Source of the DNA: Brevibacterium renqingii
GTDB lineage: Bacteria; Actinomycetota; Actinomycetes; Actinomycetales; Brevibacteriaceae
NCBI RefSeq assembly: GCF_017808105.1
Contig: NZ_JADBHF010000002.1
Span: forward strand, 186,001-250,000
Direction: 5' to 3'
DNA: 64,000 bases
Within the stretch, counting starts at the first letter, position 1. Every line of letters begins with the position of its first letter. Below the pieces are notes generated by a model. That model saw only the letters and a program-made list of their open reading frames with translations, ran no database searches and had not been told where the DNA came from. This document shows positions 44,900 to 53,048 of this stretch, piece after piece. Both the position numbers and the translations under genes were made by a program.

Positions 44900-46489
44900 A
44901 TGAGCACCGTCAACTCTGCCGAGCCCGGCACTGAAACCCACTTCGGCGACAGCGATTTCGTCGTCGTGGCCAACCGTCTTCCCGTGGACCGTGATCCCGA
45001 CGGAGAGAACGGCGGATGGCGGACCTCACCTGGGGGTTTGGTCACCGCGGTGGCTCCTGTGATGAAGGCCCAGGAGGGCGCGTGGATCGGATGGACCGGG
45101 GTTCCCGATGAGGACTTCGCCCCCTTCAGCATCGACGGCATGCACCTGACTCCCGTGACGCTGACGAGTGAGGATGTCCGCAGGTACTACGAAGGTTTCT
45201 CCAACGCCACGCTGTGGCCGCTCTACCACGATGTCATCGTCCCGCCCGAGTACCACCGCACATGGTGGGACGCGTATGTGCGGGTCAACGAGCGCTTCGC
45301 GGCGAAGGTCGCCGAGACGGCCGCGGAGTCCGCAACGGTGTGGATCCACGATTATCAGCTCCAGCTGGTCCCGCTCATGGTGCGCCGACTGCGCCCCGAT
45401 GTGGCGATCGGCTTCTTCAACCACATCCCATTCCCGCCCTATGAGCTCTTCGCCCAGCTGCCGTGGCGCGACGAGATCCTCCGCGGACTCCTCGGCGCTG
45501 ACCTCGTCGGCTTCCAGCGTTCGGCGGATGCGGCGAACTTCCGCCGCGCGGTCCGAGGTCGGCTGGGCTTCACCACGAAGGGATCGACCGTCACCGTCCC
45601 GGAGGGCGAATCGCTGTCGGCGCACGTCGTGCGCGCCGAGGCGTTCCCGATCTCCATCGACACCCCCTACCTCGAGGAGCTCGCCGAGGATCCCGACATC
45701 GTCGAGCGGGCGCGGCAGATCCGGGAGGATGTCGGCAATCCGAAGGTCGTCATGCTCGGCGTCGACCGCATGGACTACACGAAGGGCATCCGGCACCGGC
45801 TCAAGGCCTACGGCGAGCTGCTCGCCGAGGGCCGCCTGAATGTCGAGGACGTCGTGCTCATCCAGATCGCCACCCCGTCGCGGGAGCGCCTTGAGCAGTA
45901 CAAGATCATCCGTCATGACGTCGAGCTCGCCGTCGGACGGATCAACGGTGAGCAGGTCGACGTGGGCTCGATCCCCGTGCGCTACCTCCACCACTCGTAC
46001 CCGCGGGACGAGATGACGGCGTTCTTCCTCGCCGCCGATGTCATGCTCGTCACCGCTCTGCGCGACGGGATGAACCTCGTGGCCAAGGAGTATGTGGCCT
46101 GCCGGAAGAACGACGACGGAGCCCTCGTGCTCTCCGAGTTCACCGGCGCCGCCGAACAGCTCAAGGGCGCGGTGATGATCAATCCGCACGACATCGGCAA
46201 CCTCAAGGCCGGCATCCTCGAGGCCGTCGAGATGGATGAGAGGACGCGGACGAGGCGGATGCGGCAGATGCGCAAGAAGGTCACCACGGACACCGTGAGC
46301 CAGTGGTCGAAGAACTTCCTCGCCGAGCTCACCCACATCAAGCGCAATCCCGAGGACATCGTCCCCGACCGGCCGGTGACGCAGAAGAGCCGGACCGCTC
46401 TGGCGCCGGATGCTCCGGCCGAACCATCCGATCGCGCCCACCAGCCCGAAGAGGCCGGTTGGGCCGCCGATATCTCCACCTCCCGCTAG
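44900..46489 (+). CDS. otsA: Trehalose-6-phosphate synthase
   Basis: A 529-residue GT20 glycosyltransferase that makes trehalose 6-phosphate from UDP-glucose (or ADP-glucose) and glucose 6-phosphate. Motifs in order are VVVANRLPVDRDPDG, GGLVTAV, WIHDYQLQLVP, GFFNHIPFPPYELF, GVDRMDYTKGI (sugar-nucleotide binding) and a C-terminal REGMNL-like segment, LRDGMNLVAKEYV. The C-terminal 50 residues are a polar extension. GGAGGAGGCGCAG before the ATG is a strong ribosome-binding site. The trehalose phosphatase gene follows after 10 bp, so the pair forms the OtsAB operon for osmoprotectant synthesis. Confidence 0.96.
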   Translation: MSTVNSAEPGTETHFGDSDFVVVANRLPVDRDPDGENGGWRTSPGGLVTAVAPVMKAQEGAWIGWTGVPDEDFAPFSIDGMHLTPVTLTSEDVRRYYEGFSNATLWPLYHDVIVPPEYHRTWWDAYVRVNERFAAKVAETAAESATVWIHDYQLQLVPLMVRRLRPDVAIGFFNHIPFPPYELFAQLPWRDEILRGLLGADLVGFQRSADAANFRRAVRGRLGFTTKGSTVTVPEGESLSAHVVRAEAFPISIDTPYLEELAEDPDIVERARQIREDVGNPKVVMLGVDRMDYTKGIRHRLKAYGELLAEGRLNVEDVVLIQIATPSRERLEQYKIIRHDVELAVGRINGEQVDVGSIPVRYLHHSYPRDEMTAFFLAADVMLVTALRDGMNLVAKEYVACRKNDDGALVLSEFTGAAEQLKGAVMINPHDIGNLKAGILEAVEMDERTRTRRMRQMRKKVTTDTVSQWSKNFLAELTHIKRNPEDIVPDRPVTQKSRTALAPDAPAEPSDRAHQPEEAGWAADISTSR

Positions 46490-46499
46490 GAGCCGAAGA

Positions 46500-47399
46500 G
46501 TGACGAGACGACCGGCCGCGCTCACCCCTGCCCTGTCCACCCCCGCCGAGGTGGATCTGCGTGAGCTCATCACTGCCGATTCCCTGCTCATCGCCCTCGA
46601 CTTCGACGGCGTGCTCGCACCCCTGCAGGATGATCCGGAGACCTCGCGGATGGTCCCGGAATCGGCGGCGGCGATCACCGCGCTGGCAGAGCTGCCGCAC
46701 ACCCGGGTCGCCCTGGTGTCCGGACGTGACATCGCGACCCTGCGACGCCTCACCGCGGTCGGCGATGCCGTGTGGCTGATCGGCTCCCACGGCGCCGAGG
46801 CGGAGCTCGGTCGGGGCGCCGCGGCGTCCCGTTCGCCTGACCTCTCGGCGCGCGAGGAGGAGATGCTCGCGGCCATCGACGCCCACATCCTGGCCTTCGA
46901 ACACACGCTGGCCGGCGAGAGCGCGGCCACCGGTTTCCGCGTCGAGGCCAAACCCTATTCGCGCACCGTCCACACCCGCGGATTCGACCCGGTGCTCGCC
47001 GATGCGCTGCACGAACATGCCATCGCGGTGGCCCAGGAGTATCCGGACATCCGCATCATCGAAGGCCACGACATCACCGAGCTCGCGGTCAAACAGGCGA
47101 CGAAGGGCGACGGCGTGCGGCTGCTGTTCCGGGCCGAGGAGCCGACTGCGATGGCCTATCTCGGCGACGATGTCACCGACGAGGACGCATTCACAGCCCT
47201 CAAGGAGCTCTCGGCGGACTCCGCTGTCACCGACCCCTCGCCCACGACCGCGCGGACAGTCGCCGCCGGTCTGACCGTCAAGGTCGGACGCGCTCCCACG
47301 GGCGCGGCATGGCGGATCGCCGACCCCGGGGCCGTCGCCCTCCTCCTCGCACGCCTCGCGACCTCCCGCGCCGAGCACCTCGGCGCACCGCTTCCCTGA
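46500..47399 (+). CDS. otsB: Trehalose-6-phosphate phosphatase
   Basis: A 299-residue HAD-superfamily phosphatase that converts trehalose 6-phosphate to trehalose. Motif I has the nucleophile Asp34 and acid Asp36 in LDFDGVLAPL, motif II is ALVSGRD, and motif IV is LGDDVTDEDAF near residue 220. The start is GTG at 46500 with TAGGAG upstream; a longer in-frame ATG overlaps the end of otsA and lacks a site. It lies 10 bp after otsA and shares its transcript. A tail-to-tail LacI gene lies 46 bp downstream. Confidence 0.94.
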   Translation: MTRRPAALTPALSTPAEVDLRELITADSLLIALDFDGVLAPLQDDPETSRMVPESAAAITALAELPHTRVALVSGRDIATLRRLTAVGDAVWLIGSHGAEAELGRGAAASRSPDLSAREEEMLAAIDAHILAFEHTLAGESAATGFRVEAKPYSRTVHTRGFDPVLADALHEHAIAVAQEYPDIRIIEGHDITELAVKQATKGDGVRLLFRAEEPTAMAYLGDDVTDEDAFTALKELSADSAVTDPSPTTARTVAAGLTVKVGRAPTGAAWRIADPGAVALLLARLATSRAEHLGAPLP

Positions 47400-47445
47400 T
47401 CGCGCCCCGTCCTGTTCTCAGCGGGCGCTGCGCCGGTGCTCGTCC

Positions 47446-48546
47446 TCAGCGTCGCTGCGGCGGGACCGCACTGGCACGGAGGACGAGATCCGGATCGACC
47501 GTGTAGTCCACGTGCACCCGCTGCCGACCGGCGGCGATCATGGCCCGGATCTCATCAATCGCCGACTGCGCCACCATCGCCCAGTCGTAGACGACCTGTG
47601 ACAGCGGCGGCTCGACGACATCGGCGTCCGGCACGTCGCCGACCGTGAGCAGCGACAGGTCCCGGGGCACATCGAGCCGCAGCCGTTGGGCGGCCTCGAG
47701 CAGGCCGAAGGACAGCGAGGGCGCGCAGGCGATGACGGCCGTGCAGCGCAGGTCGATGAGCTCCTCGGCGGCGGCGACACCGGCCATCGTGCCCCCGGCC
47801 GCCTCGACGACGGGAGCCTGGTCGCGGGTCGCCGGGATGTGGAGGATGCCGGCCATCGACCTGCGGAATCCGGCGATGCGCGCCGGTGCCGCCGAATCGC
47901 GCAGCACCGCGAGACCGATGCGACGGTGCCCGAGATGGACTAGGTGGGCGACGGCGGTGTCGATGCCGCCGGTGGCATCGAGGTAGATGCGCGAGATCCC
48001 GTCGTCGTGGCGGGCGTTGGAGATGCGGATGAGCGGCAGCCCGCGCTCGGCGAGGATGCCGGCGAGCGCTCCGGCGGCACCGCCGCCGACGACGACGGCG
48101 CCGGAGACCGTCGGGCCGCCGTGTTCGTCGCCGAGGATCGTCTCGGCCAGAGCCTCATTGCGTTCGGCGACGGCTTCGATGTGGACGACGGCGATGCGCA
48201 GACCGAACATCCGGTTCGTCAGGATCTCCGCCAACCGGGAGTACGGATCGACATTGCCTGCGGACACGGCGGGCTTGATGAGAGCGATCATCGGGGCTTC
48301 GGCGCCCGGTTCTGCCCGCTGCCCGGTCCCGCGCGTCTCGGGGCTGTGGCCGGCAGCGCCGAGGATGGCCAGGGCCTGCCTCACCTTCGCCAAGGAAGCC
48401 GGCGAGACCGATTCGGGATCGCGCAGCGCCCTCGAGGCGGTGGCCTTCGACACCCCGGCCGTGCCGGCGATCTCGGCGAGGCGGACGTGCCGATGCTCCG
48501 GCGGCTGCCCGCCCGAGGTCGGTCCGCTCGTCTCCTGCTCGTTCAC
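47446..48546 (-). CDS. LacI family transcriptional regulator (second of pair)
   Basis: A 366-residue LacI/GalR repressor. The N-terminal helix-turn-helix is VRLAEIAGTAGVSKATASRALRDPESV at residues 20-47, followed by a periplasmic-binding-protein-like effector domain with HLVHLGHRRIGLAVL and a C-terminal PPLSQVVYD motif. The hinge region is long and Gly/Ala-rich. The start is GTG at 48546, overlapping the stop of the upstream LacI gene (GTGA), so two different LacI proteins are made from one transcript. The effector is unknown. The divergent ABC-like/DUF4032 pair or the convergent otsAB operon are possible targets. Confidence 0.9.
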   Translation of the reverse strand: MNEQETSGPTSGGQPPEHRHVRLAEIAGTAGVSKATASRALRDPESVSPASLAKVRQALAILGAAGHSPETRGTGQRAEPGAEAPMIALIKPAVSAGNVDPYSRLAEILTNRMFGLRIAVVHIEAVAERNEALAETILGDEHGGPTVSGAVVVGGGAAGALAGILAERGLPLIRISNARHDDGISRIYLDATGGIDTAVAHLVHLGHRRIGLAVLRDSAAPARIAGFRRSMAGILHIPATRDQAPVVEAAGGTMAGVAAAEELIDLRCTAVIACAPSLSFGLLEAAQRLRLDVPRDLSLLTVGDVPDADVVEPPLSQVVYDWAMVAQSAIDEIRAMIAAGRQRVHVDYTVDPDLVLRASAVPPQRR

Positions 48547-49631
48547 TGGCGGGCCGCCGTCGTCGAGGTGCGGGCGATGAGTCGCGGGCGGAACACCGGC
48601 GGCACCGTCGGCAGCCCTGTCGACGAGATGCGCAGAGTGTTGAGGGTGGCCGCGACCAGCGCGTTCGACAGGCCTTCGAGGTCGAGGCCGAGGACGGTGG
48701 CGGGCGGGCCGGTGAACTTCATGGTCGGCGAATCGCCGAAGCCGACGATCGACATGTCCCGCGGCACCTGCAGATGCCGATTGCGCAGCCCGTGCAGGGC
48801 CCCGTGCAGCTGCAGCGCGGACTGCACGATCACCGCCGTGCAGGTCGCGTCCTTGAGTTCGAGCACGGCACGCGATCCGCCCGAGAACGACTTCGGCACC
48901 CGCGCGATCCAGTCCTCGAGAGTGAGCCCGAGATTGCGCGCCGGATGCTCGGCGAGGAAGCGGCGGATCAGCTGCACAGCCAATTCTCCGCTGTCGTTGC
49001 AGATCAGACCGATCCGTCGGTGGCCGATCGCGCGCAGGTGCTCGAAGGCCGTAGTCATCCCGCCGCCGAGATCGAGACGGGCGGCGATGATATCCGCGCC
49101 GGCCGGTCCGGCCGCCGGCCCTCCCGGCTCCCCCGCCGGCGCTGCGCCCGTCGCCGTTCCCCGCGCCGCGGTTCCGTCCGTCTGCGCTCCCCCGGTCACC
49201 TGTCGGCCGAGTTCGTCGGAGGTCGTGGCGGACTGCTCGTCGACGCGGATGCACGGGATGTCGGTGTGCAGGCTCGTCAGCGTCGGTGTCACGAGGGCGA
49301 CCGCGCCGGCATCGATCGCGATCCGCAGCGGCTCGGGATCGGTTTCGACGAGCGGCCGCGTGACGAGCAGATCGTGGTCCTGCAGAGCCTTGGCCACACG
49401 GGTGCAGACCTGGACCTGCCAGTGTTCGGGATTGCCGGGGGCGCCGACGGCCACGAGCCGCCTCGGCGCGTCATGGAGCAGCGTCGACCGCGAATAGCCG
49501 AGCTCGTGCATCGCCTCGAGGACCTTCGCCCGGGTCGCCTCGGCGACCGCGCCGCGGCGGCCGAGGACACGTGAGACCGTGGCCAGGGACACCCCCGCCC
49601 GGGCGGCGACCTCGTCCAGCGTGACCTTCAT
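48543..49631 (-). CDS. LacI family transcriptional regulator (first of pair)
   Basis: A 362-residue LacI/GalR repressor. The helix-turn-helix MKVTLDEVAARAGVSLATVSRVLG begins at residue 1, which is why I chose the ATG at 49631 over an upstream one. The effector domain follows, with LRAIGHRRIGLICND. Around residues 140-180 there is a low-complexity Gly/Ala/Thr/Pro insert not usual for the family. It is divergent from the ABC ATPase-like gene (184 bp between starts) and coupled to a second LacI gene. Control of the divergent pair is the natural guess, by position only. Confidence 0.9.
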   Translation of the reverse strand: MKVTLDEVAARAGVSLATVSRVLGRRGAVAEATRAKVLEAMHELGYSRSTLLHDAPRRLVAVGAPGNPEHWQVQVCTRVAKALQDHDLLVTRPLVETDPEPLRIAIDAGAVALVTPTLTSLHTDIPCIRVDEQSATTSDELGRQVTGGAQTDGTAARGTATGAAPAGEPGGPAAGPAGADIIAARLDLGGGMTTAFEHLRAIGHRRIGLICNDSGELAVQLIRRFLAEHPARNLGLTLEDWIARVPKSFSGGSRAVLELKDATCTAVIVQSALQLHGALHGLRNRHLQVPRDMSIVGFGDSPTMKFTGPPATVLGLDLEGLSNALVAATLNTLRISSTGLPTVPPVFRPRLIARTSTTAARQ

Positions 49632-49814
49632 GTGCGTCAGTCTACTTTCGGCAGGTGTGTGCATCAGCGCACCGGCATCGTGCTGAGAATCACTCTACGC
49701 TTTGTCGAATAGAATGAGCGCCCGACCGGCCCACCCTTTAGTATGAGAGGGACTGAGCATCCCCGCCAGGTCACCGACGACCAGCTGCTCACCGAGTTAC
49801 TTAGAGGAGGACAC

Positions 49815-50522
49815 ATGTCAACGGTGTCGTTGAATGGCCTCAGTCATATTTACGAGAACACGACATCCGAATCCGTGCATCCGTTCAATCTCTTCGTCGA
49901 CACCGGAGAGTTCCTCGTCCTCTACGGCCCGTCCGGTTCGGGCAAGTCGACGATCCTGAGGATGCTCCACGGCCTCGAGACCCCGAAGACCGGCACGATC
50001 CTCATCGACGGCGTCGACATCACCCACACCGCCGTCAACGACCGCGATGTGACGCTGGCGCTCGAGAGCTACGCCCTCTACCCGCACATGAGCGTGCGCG
50101 ACAACCTCGGTTTCGCGCTCCGCGTCGACGGTCTCCCGGCCGAGGAGATCAGGGAGCGGGTCGAGACCGTGATGGACAAGATCGGGCTGACGGAGATCCT
50201 CGATTCGGTTCCCGGCGACCTCACGCGGCTGCAGCGGCAGACCGTGGCGCTGGCCCGGGCCGTCGTCCGCAAGCCGAAGGTGCTCATCATGGATGAGCCC
50301 GTGGTCAACCTCGTCTCCGAACAGCAGGCCGAGACCCTGTCGCTGATCAAGGACCTGCAGCAGGAGTTCGAGCTGACCACCATCTACGCCACGTCCGATC
50401 TCGAGGACGCGAAGGTCCTCGGCGACCGGATCGCGCTCCTCGACCGCGGTCGGCTCATCGGAGTGGAGACACCGGAACTCGCCGAGGCGCTCGTGGCCTC
50501 GGTGCCCGACACGGACTCCTGA
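49815..50522 (+). CDS. Degenerate MalK-like ABC ATPase
   Basis: A 235-residue ABC nucleotide-binding domain closest to MalK/UgpC-type sugar ATPases but ending after the domain, with no TOBE/OB regulatory part. Walker A is intact (GPSGSGKST with Lys44), as are the Walker B Asp160 and Glu161 (LIMDEP) and the A-loop Tyr13. Other key sites have changed: Q-loop Gln is Glu84 (ALESYALYPH), LSGGQ is LTRLQ (136-140), the D-loop Asp is Val167 (VNLVS), and the H-loop His is Ser194 (YATSD). ATP binding may survive, but normal hydrolysis looks unlikely. An AGAGGAGGACAC ribosome-binding site fixes the ATG. The next gene, DUF4032, follows by three bases. Confidence 0.9.
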   Translation: MSTVSLNGLSHIYENTTSESVHPFNLFVDTGEFLVLYGPSGSGKSTILRMLHGLETPKTGTILIDGVDITHTAVNDRDVTLALESYALYPHMSVRDNLGFALRVDGLPAEEIRERVETVMDKIGLTEILDSVPGDLTRLQRQTVALARAVVRKPKVLIMDEPVVNLVSEQQAETLSLIKDLQQEFELTTIYATSDLEDAKVLGDRIALLDRGRLIGVETPELAEALVASVPDTDS

Positions 50523-50525
50523 GCC

Positions 50526-51845
50526 GTGTCCGGCACCCCGTCACAGCCGACCGACCCGGCGGAGATCCGACCGTCGACGGTCGCTCCGGCCCGCCCCTCG
50601 GGACCCGGAGCCCCGGGGCCCGAGATCCACGCCATCCACCATGCCGATCGCGCCGCACTGGCCGAGCTGCCCTGGCACCTGCCGCTGGACGAGTGGCCGG
50701 AGACGCTGCTCGGCGGACTGCCCCGCGGCATCTCCCGCCACGTCGTGCGCTATGTGGAGATCGGCGACGAGGTGCTCGCGATCAAGGAGACCGACGACCG
50801 GCAGGCGCTGCGCGAATTCGACATCCTCGGCGCGCTCGGCAACCTCGACGTCCCCCTCGTCGAACCGCGGGCCTACGTCAACGGTCGCAGAACCGCGTCC
50901 GGGGAGAAGCTCAACGGCGCGCTCATCACGGCCTACCTCGAGTTCTCCCTGCCCTATCGGGCGCTCTTCTCCCGAGACTTGGCCACCGACACCGGCGGCC
51001 GCCTCGTCGACGCCTTGGCCGTGCTGCTGGCCCGCCTCCACCTCGTCGGGTTCTACTGGGGCGACGTCTCACTGTCGAACACGCTCTTCCGCCGCGATGC
51101 CGACGCCTACGCCGCCTATGTCGTCGACGCGGAGACCGGAGAGCTGCACGAGCAGCTCTCCGACGGCCAGCGGAACATGGATCTGCGGATCGCGCGGATG
51201 AACATCGCCGGCGACTTCCTCGACCTGCAGGCGGCGGGCCTCATCGCCGCCGAAACCGACCCCTTGGCGGCCGGTGAGCGCCTCTGCGAGTCCTACAACG
51301 CCCTGTGGGCGGAGCTGACCCGGGTCGAGGAATTCAGCGTCAACGAGCGGTGGCGCATCGACGAGCGCATCCGCCGCCTCAATGACCTCGGCTTCGATCT
51401 CGGTGAGCTCACCGTGACGACCGACATCGACGGGATCAGCCTCCTCGTCGAACCGAAGGTCGTCGAACCCAACCACCACTCCAGGCGCCTGCTGCGCCTG
51501 ACCGGCATCGGGGCGAACGAGAACCAGGCGCGGGCGATGCTCAACGACCTCGACTCCTTCCGCTCGGCCCCGGAGATCGCCGAGGTGGACGAACTCGACG
51601 AGTCCCAGGCCGCCCGACGGTGGCTCGAAGAGGTCTACAAACCGCTCATCCAGGCGATTCCGGAGAACCTCACCCGCAAGCTCGAGCCCGGGCAGATCTT
51701 CTACGAATTCGCCGAGCATCGGCGCACGATGGCCCGGGCCCGGCAGCGCGACATCCCGACCATGGAGGCCATCGCCTACTTCATCGTCGACTACCTCGCG
51801 AACCTGCCCGACGAGATCCGATACGTCGACAGCGAGCAGTTCTGA
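50526..51845 (+). CDS. DUF4032 protein with kinase-like fold
   Basis: A 439-residue actinobacterial DUF4032 protein. Residues 75-210 show a protein-kinase-like pattern: Lys87 in LAIKET, Glu97 in the next helix, a catalytic-loop-like GDVSLSN with Asp180 and Asn185 (FYWGDVSLSNTLF), and a metal-binding-like Asp201 (VVDAETGE). This matches the Kdo/WaaP or RIO-like kinase fold. The C-terminal half (residues 230-439) is a conserved helical domain with EPKVVEPNHHSRRLLRLTGI and EFAEHRRTMARARQ. The start is GTG at 50526, three bases after the ABC-like gene. Substrate and activity are unknown; the pairing suggests a shared function. Confidence 0.85.
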   Translation: MSGTPSQPTDPAEIRPSTVAPARPSGPGAPGPEIHAIHHADRAALAELPWHLPLDEWPETLLGGLPRGISRHVVRYVEIGDEVLAIKETDDRQALREFDILGALGNLDVPLVEPRAYVNGRRTASGEKLNGALITAYLEFSLPYRALFSRDLATDTGGRLVDALAVLLARLHLVGFYWGDVSLSNTLFRRDADAYAAYVVDAETGELHEQLSDGQRNMDLRIARMNIAGDFLDLQAAGLIAAETDPLAAGERLCESYNALWAELTRVEEFSVNERWRIDERIRRLNDLGFDLGELTVTTDIDGISLLVEPKVVEPNHHSRRLLRLTGIGANENQARAMLNDLDSFRSAPEIAEVDELDESQAARRWLEEVYKPLIQAIPENLTRKLEPGQIFYEFAEHRRTMARARQRDIPTMEAIAYFIVDYLANLPDEIRYVDSEQF

Positions 51846-52044
51846 GCCTCGGCCGAGAGCTCGCCCGGCGGCGGCGATCCCAGCACGCCCGCAGCAGCGA
51901 TCCGAGCAAGTCCGGGGACGATGACCGCCGACGTTCCACAAGGTGAAACGGCCGCGTCGGAGCCGCCTTCGCGGGCATACCTTTGAACTCGACGGAGGCG
52001 ACGACGGCGTCCCTCCACACCGATTCCCCATGGAAGGACCCCCG

Positions 52045-52947
52045 ATGACGGACGCACCGCACAGCCTGGCCCACCAGGACTCCGCCGAAGAGAGGCAGAC
52101 CCAGGACAGTTCCGCCCATGAGAGCCCGGCCTCGCCGGAACAGATGCCGACGAACGAGCACAATCCGTCGATCCCCGGCCTGTTCGACCTCAGCGGACGC
52201 ACCGCCGTCGTCGTCGGCGCCGGGTCCGGACTGGGCCAGGCCAGCGCGATCGGACTCGCCGATGCCGGAGCGCATGTCATCGCCGCCGACCTCAATCCCG
52301 CAGGCGCCGAGGCGACCGCGGACCTCATCGCCGCCCGCGGCGCCGGATCGGCCGAGCCCGCCGCGGTCGACATCACGGACACTGCCTCCGTCGACGCCCT
52401 CGTCGCCGCCTGGGCCGAGGCCGAGGCCCTCGTCGTCACGCCCGGGGCGAATGTGCGCAAACGTCTGGTCTCGACGAGCGATGAGGAGTTCGACCGAGTC
52501 ATCGACATCAACCTCAAGGGCACCTACCGGCTGATGCGCGGGTTCGGTCGCGAGATGGGCAGACGCGGCCGCGGGTCGATCGTCACCTACGCCTCGTTCC
52601 GGGCCCTGGCGATCGAACCGGGGCAGGGCCTCTACGCCGCGGCCAAGGCCGGTGTCATACAGCTGACGAAGACCCTGGCCAGCGAGCTCGGCGACCGGGG
52701 TGTGCGGGTCAACGCGATCCTGCCCGGCCCCTTCGACACCCCGCTGACCCAGCAGATCAAGGCCGACAGCACATGGTGGGACGCCTATGCGGACAAGACC
52801 GCCCTGGGCCGGTGGGGCCGCCTGCACGAGATCGCAGGCCCCGTCCTGTTCCTCGCCTCGGACGCCTCGAGCTATGTCACCGGGCATTCGCAGCTCGTCG
52901 ACGGCGGCTGGATGGCCCACGACGGACGGTTCACTCCCGACGTCTGA
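52045..52947 (+). CDS. Short-chain dehydrogenase/reductase
   Basis: A 300-residue NAD(P)-dependent classical SDR. The cofactor motif is VGAGSGLG at residues 57-64, preceded by a polar 40-residue extension. The catalytic set is Ser in TYASFRA, Tyr197 and Lys201 (GLYAAAKAG), and Asn in INLKGTYRLMRG. The C-terminus has the PGPFDTPLTQQI and YVTGHSQLVDGGW motifs typical of gluconate 5-dehydrogenase/2-deoxy-gluconate-type SDRs. GGAAGGACC before the ATG at 52045 supports this start. It is on the same strand as the DUF4032 gene, 199 bp downstream, and may be a separate unit. The sugar or alcohol substrate is not known. Confidence 0.9.
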   Translation: MTDAPHSLAHQDSAEERQTQDSSAHESPASPEQMPTNEHNPSIPGLFDLSGRTAVVVGAGSGLGQASAIGLADAGAHVIAADLNPAGAEATADLIAARGAGSAEPAAVDITDTASVDALVAAWAEAEALVVTPGANVRKRLVSTSDEEFDRVIDINLKGTYRLMRGFGREMGRRGRGSIVTYASFRALAIEPGQGLYAAAKAGVIQLTKTLASELGDRGVRVNAILPGPFDTPLTQQIKADSTWWDAYADKTALGRWGRLHEIAGPVLFLASDASSYVTGHSQLVDGGWMAHDGRFTPDV

Positions 52948-53020
52948 GGGCCCGGACATGTGAGATCGGCGACGCTGCAGACCGCTTCGGCCTGTGAATT
53001 CGCAGCTCTCGCGCGAGAAG

Positions 53021-53048
53021 ATATTCATGCTTATGCAAGAATATTCAT
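53021..53048 (+). promoter_or_regulatory. 20-bp-phased direct repeat before the permease
   Basis: ATATTCAT occurs at 53021-53028 and again at 53041-53048, exactly 20 bp apart (two helical turns), in an AT-rich island directly before the permease ATG. TTATGC between them may serve as a -10 element (TATGCA at 53032). The layout fits a dimeric regulator or a leaderless promoter; no Shine-Dalgarno sequence is present. Confidence 0.45.

Noticed and set aside
49815..50522. Functional sugar-transport ATPase (MsiK/MalK)
   Set aside because: Q-loop, signature, D-loop and H-loop residues are all altered and the regulatory domain is missing, so it should not be annotated as an ordinary importer ATPase.
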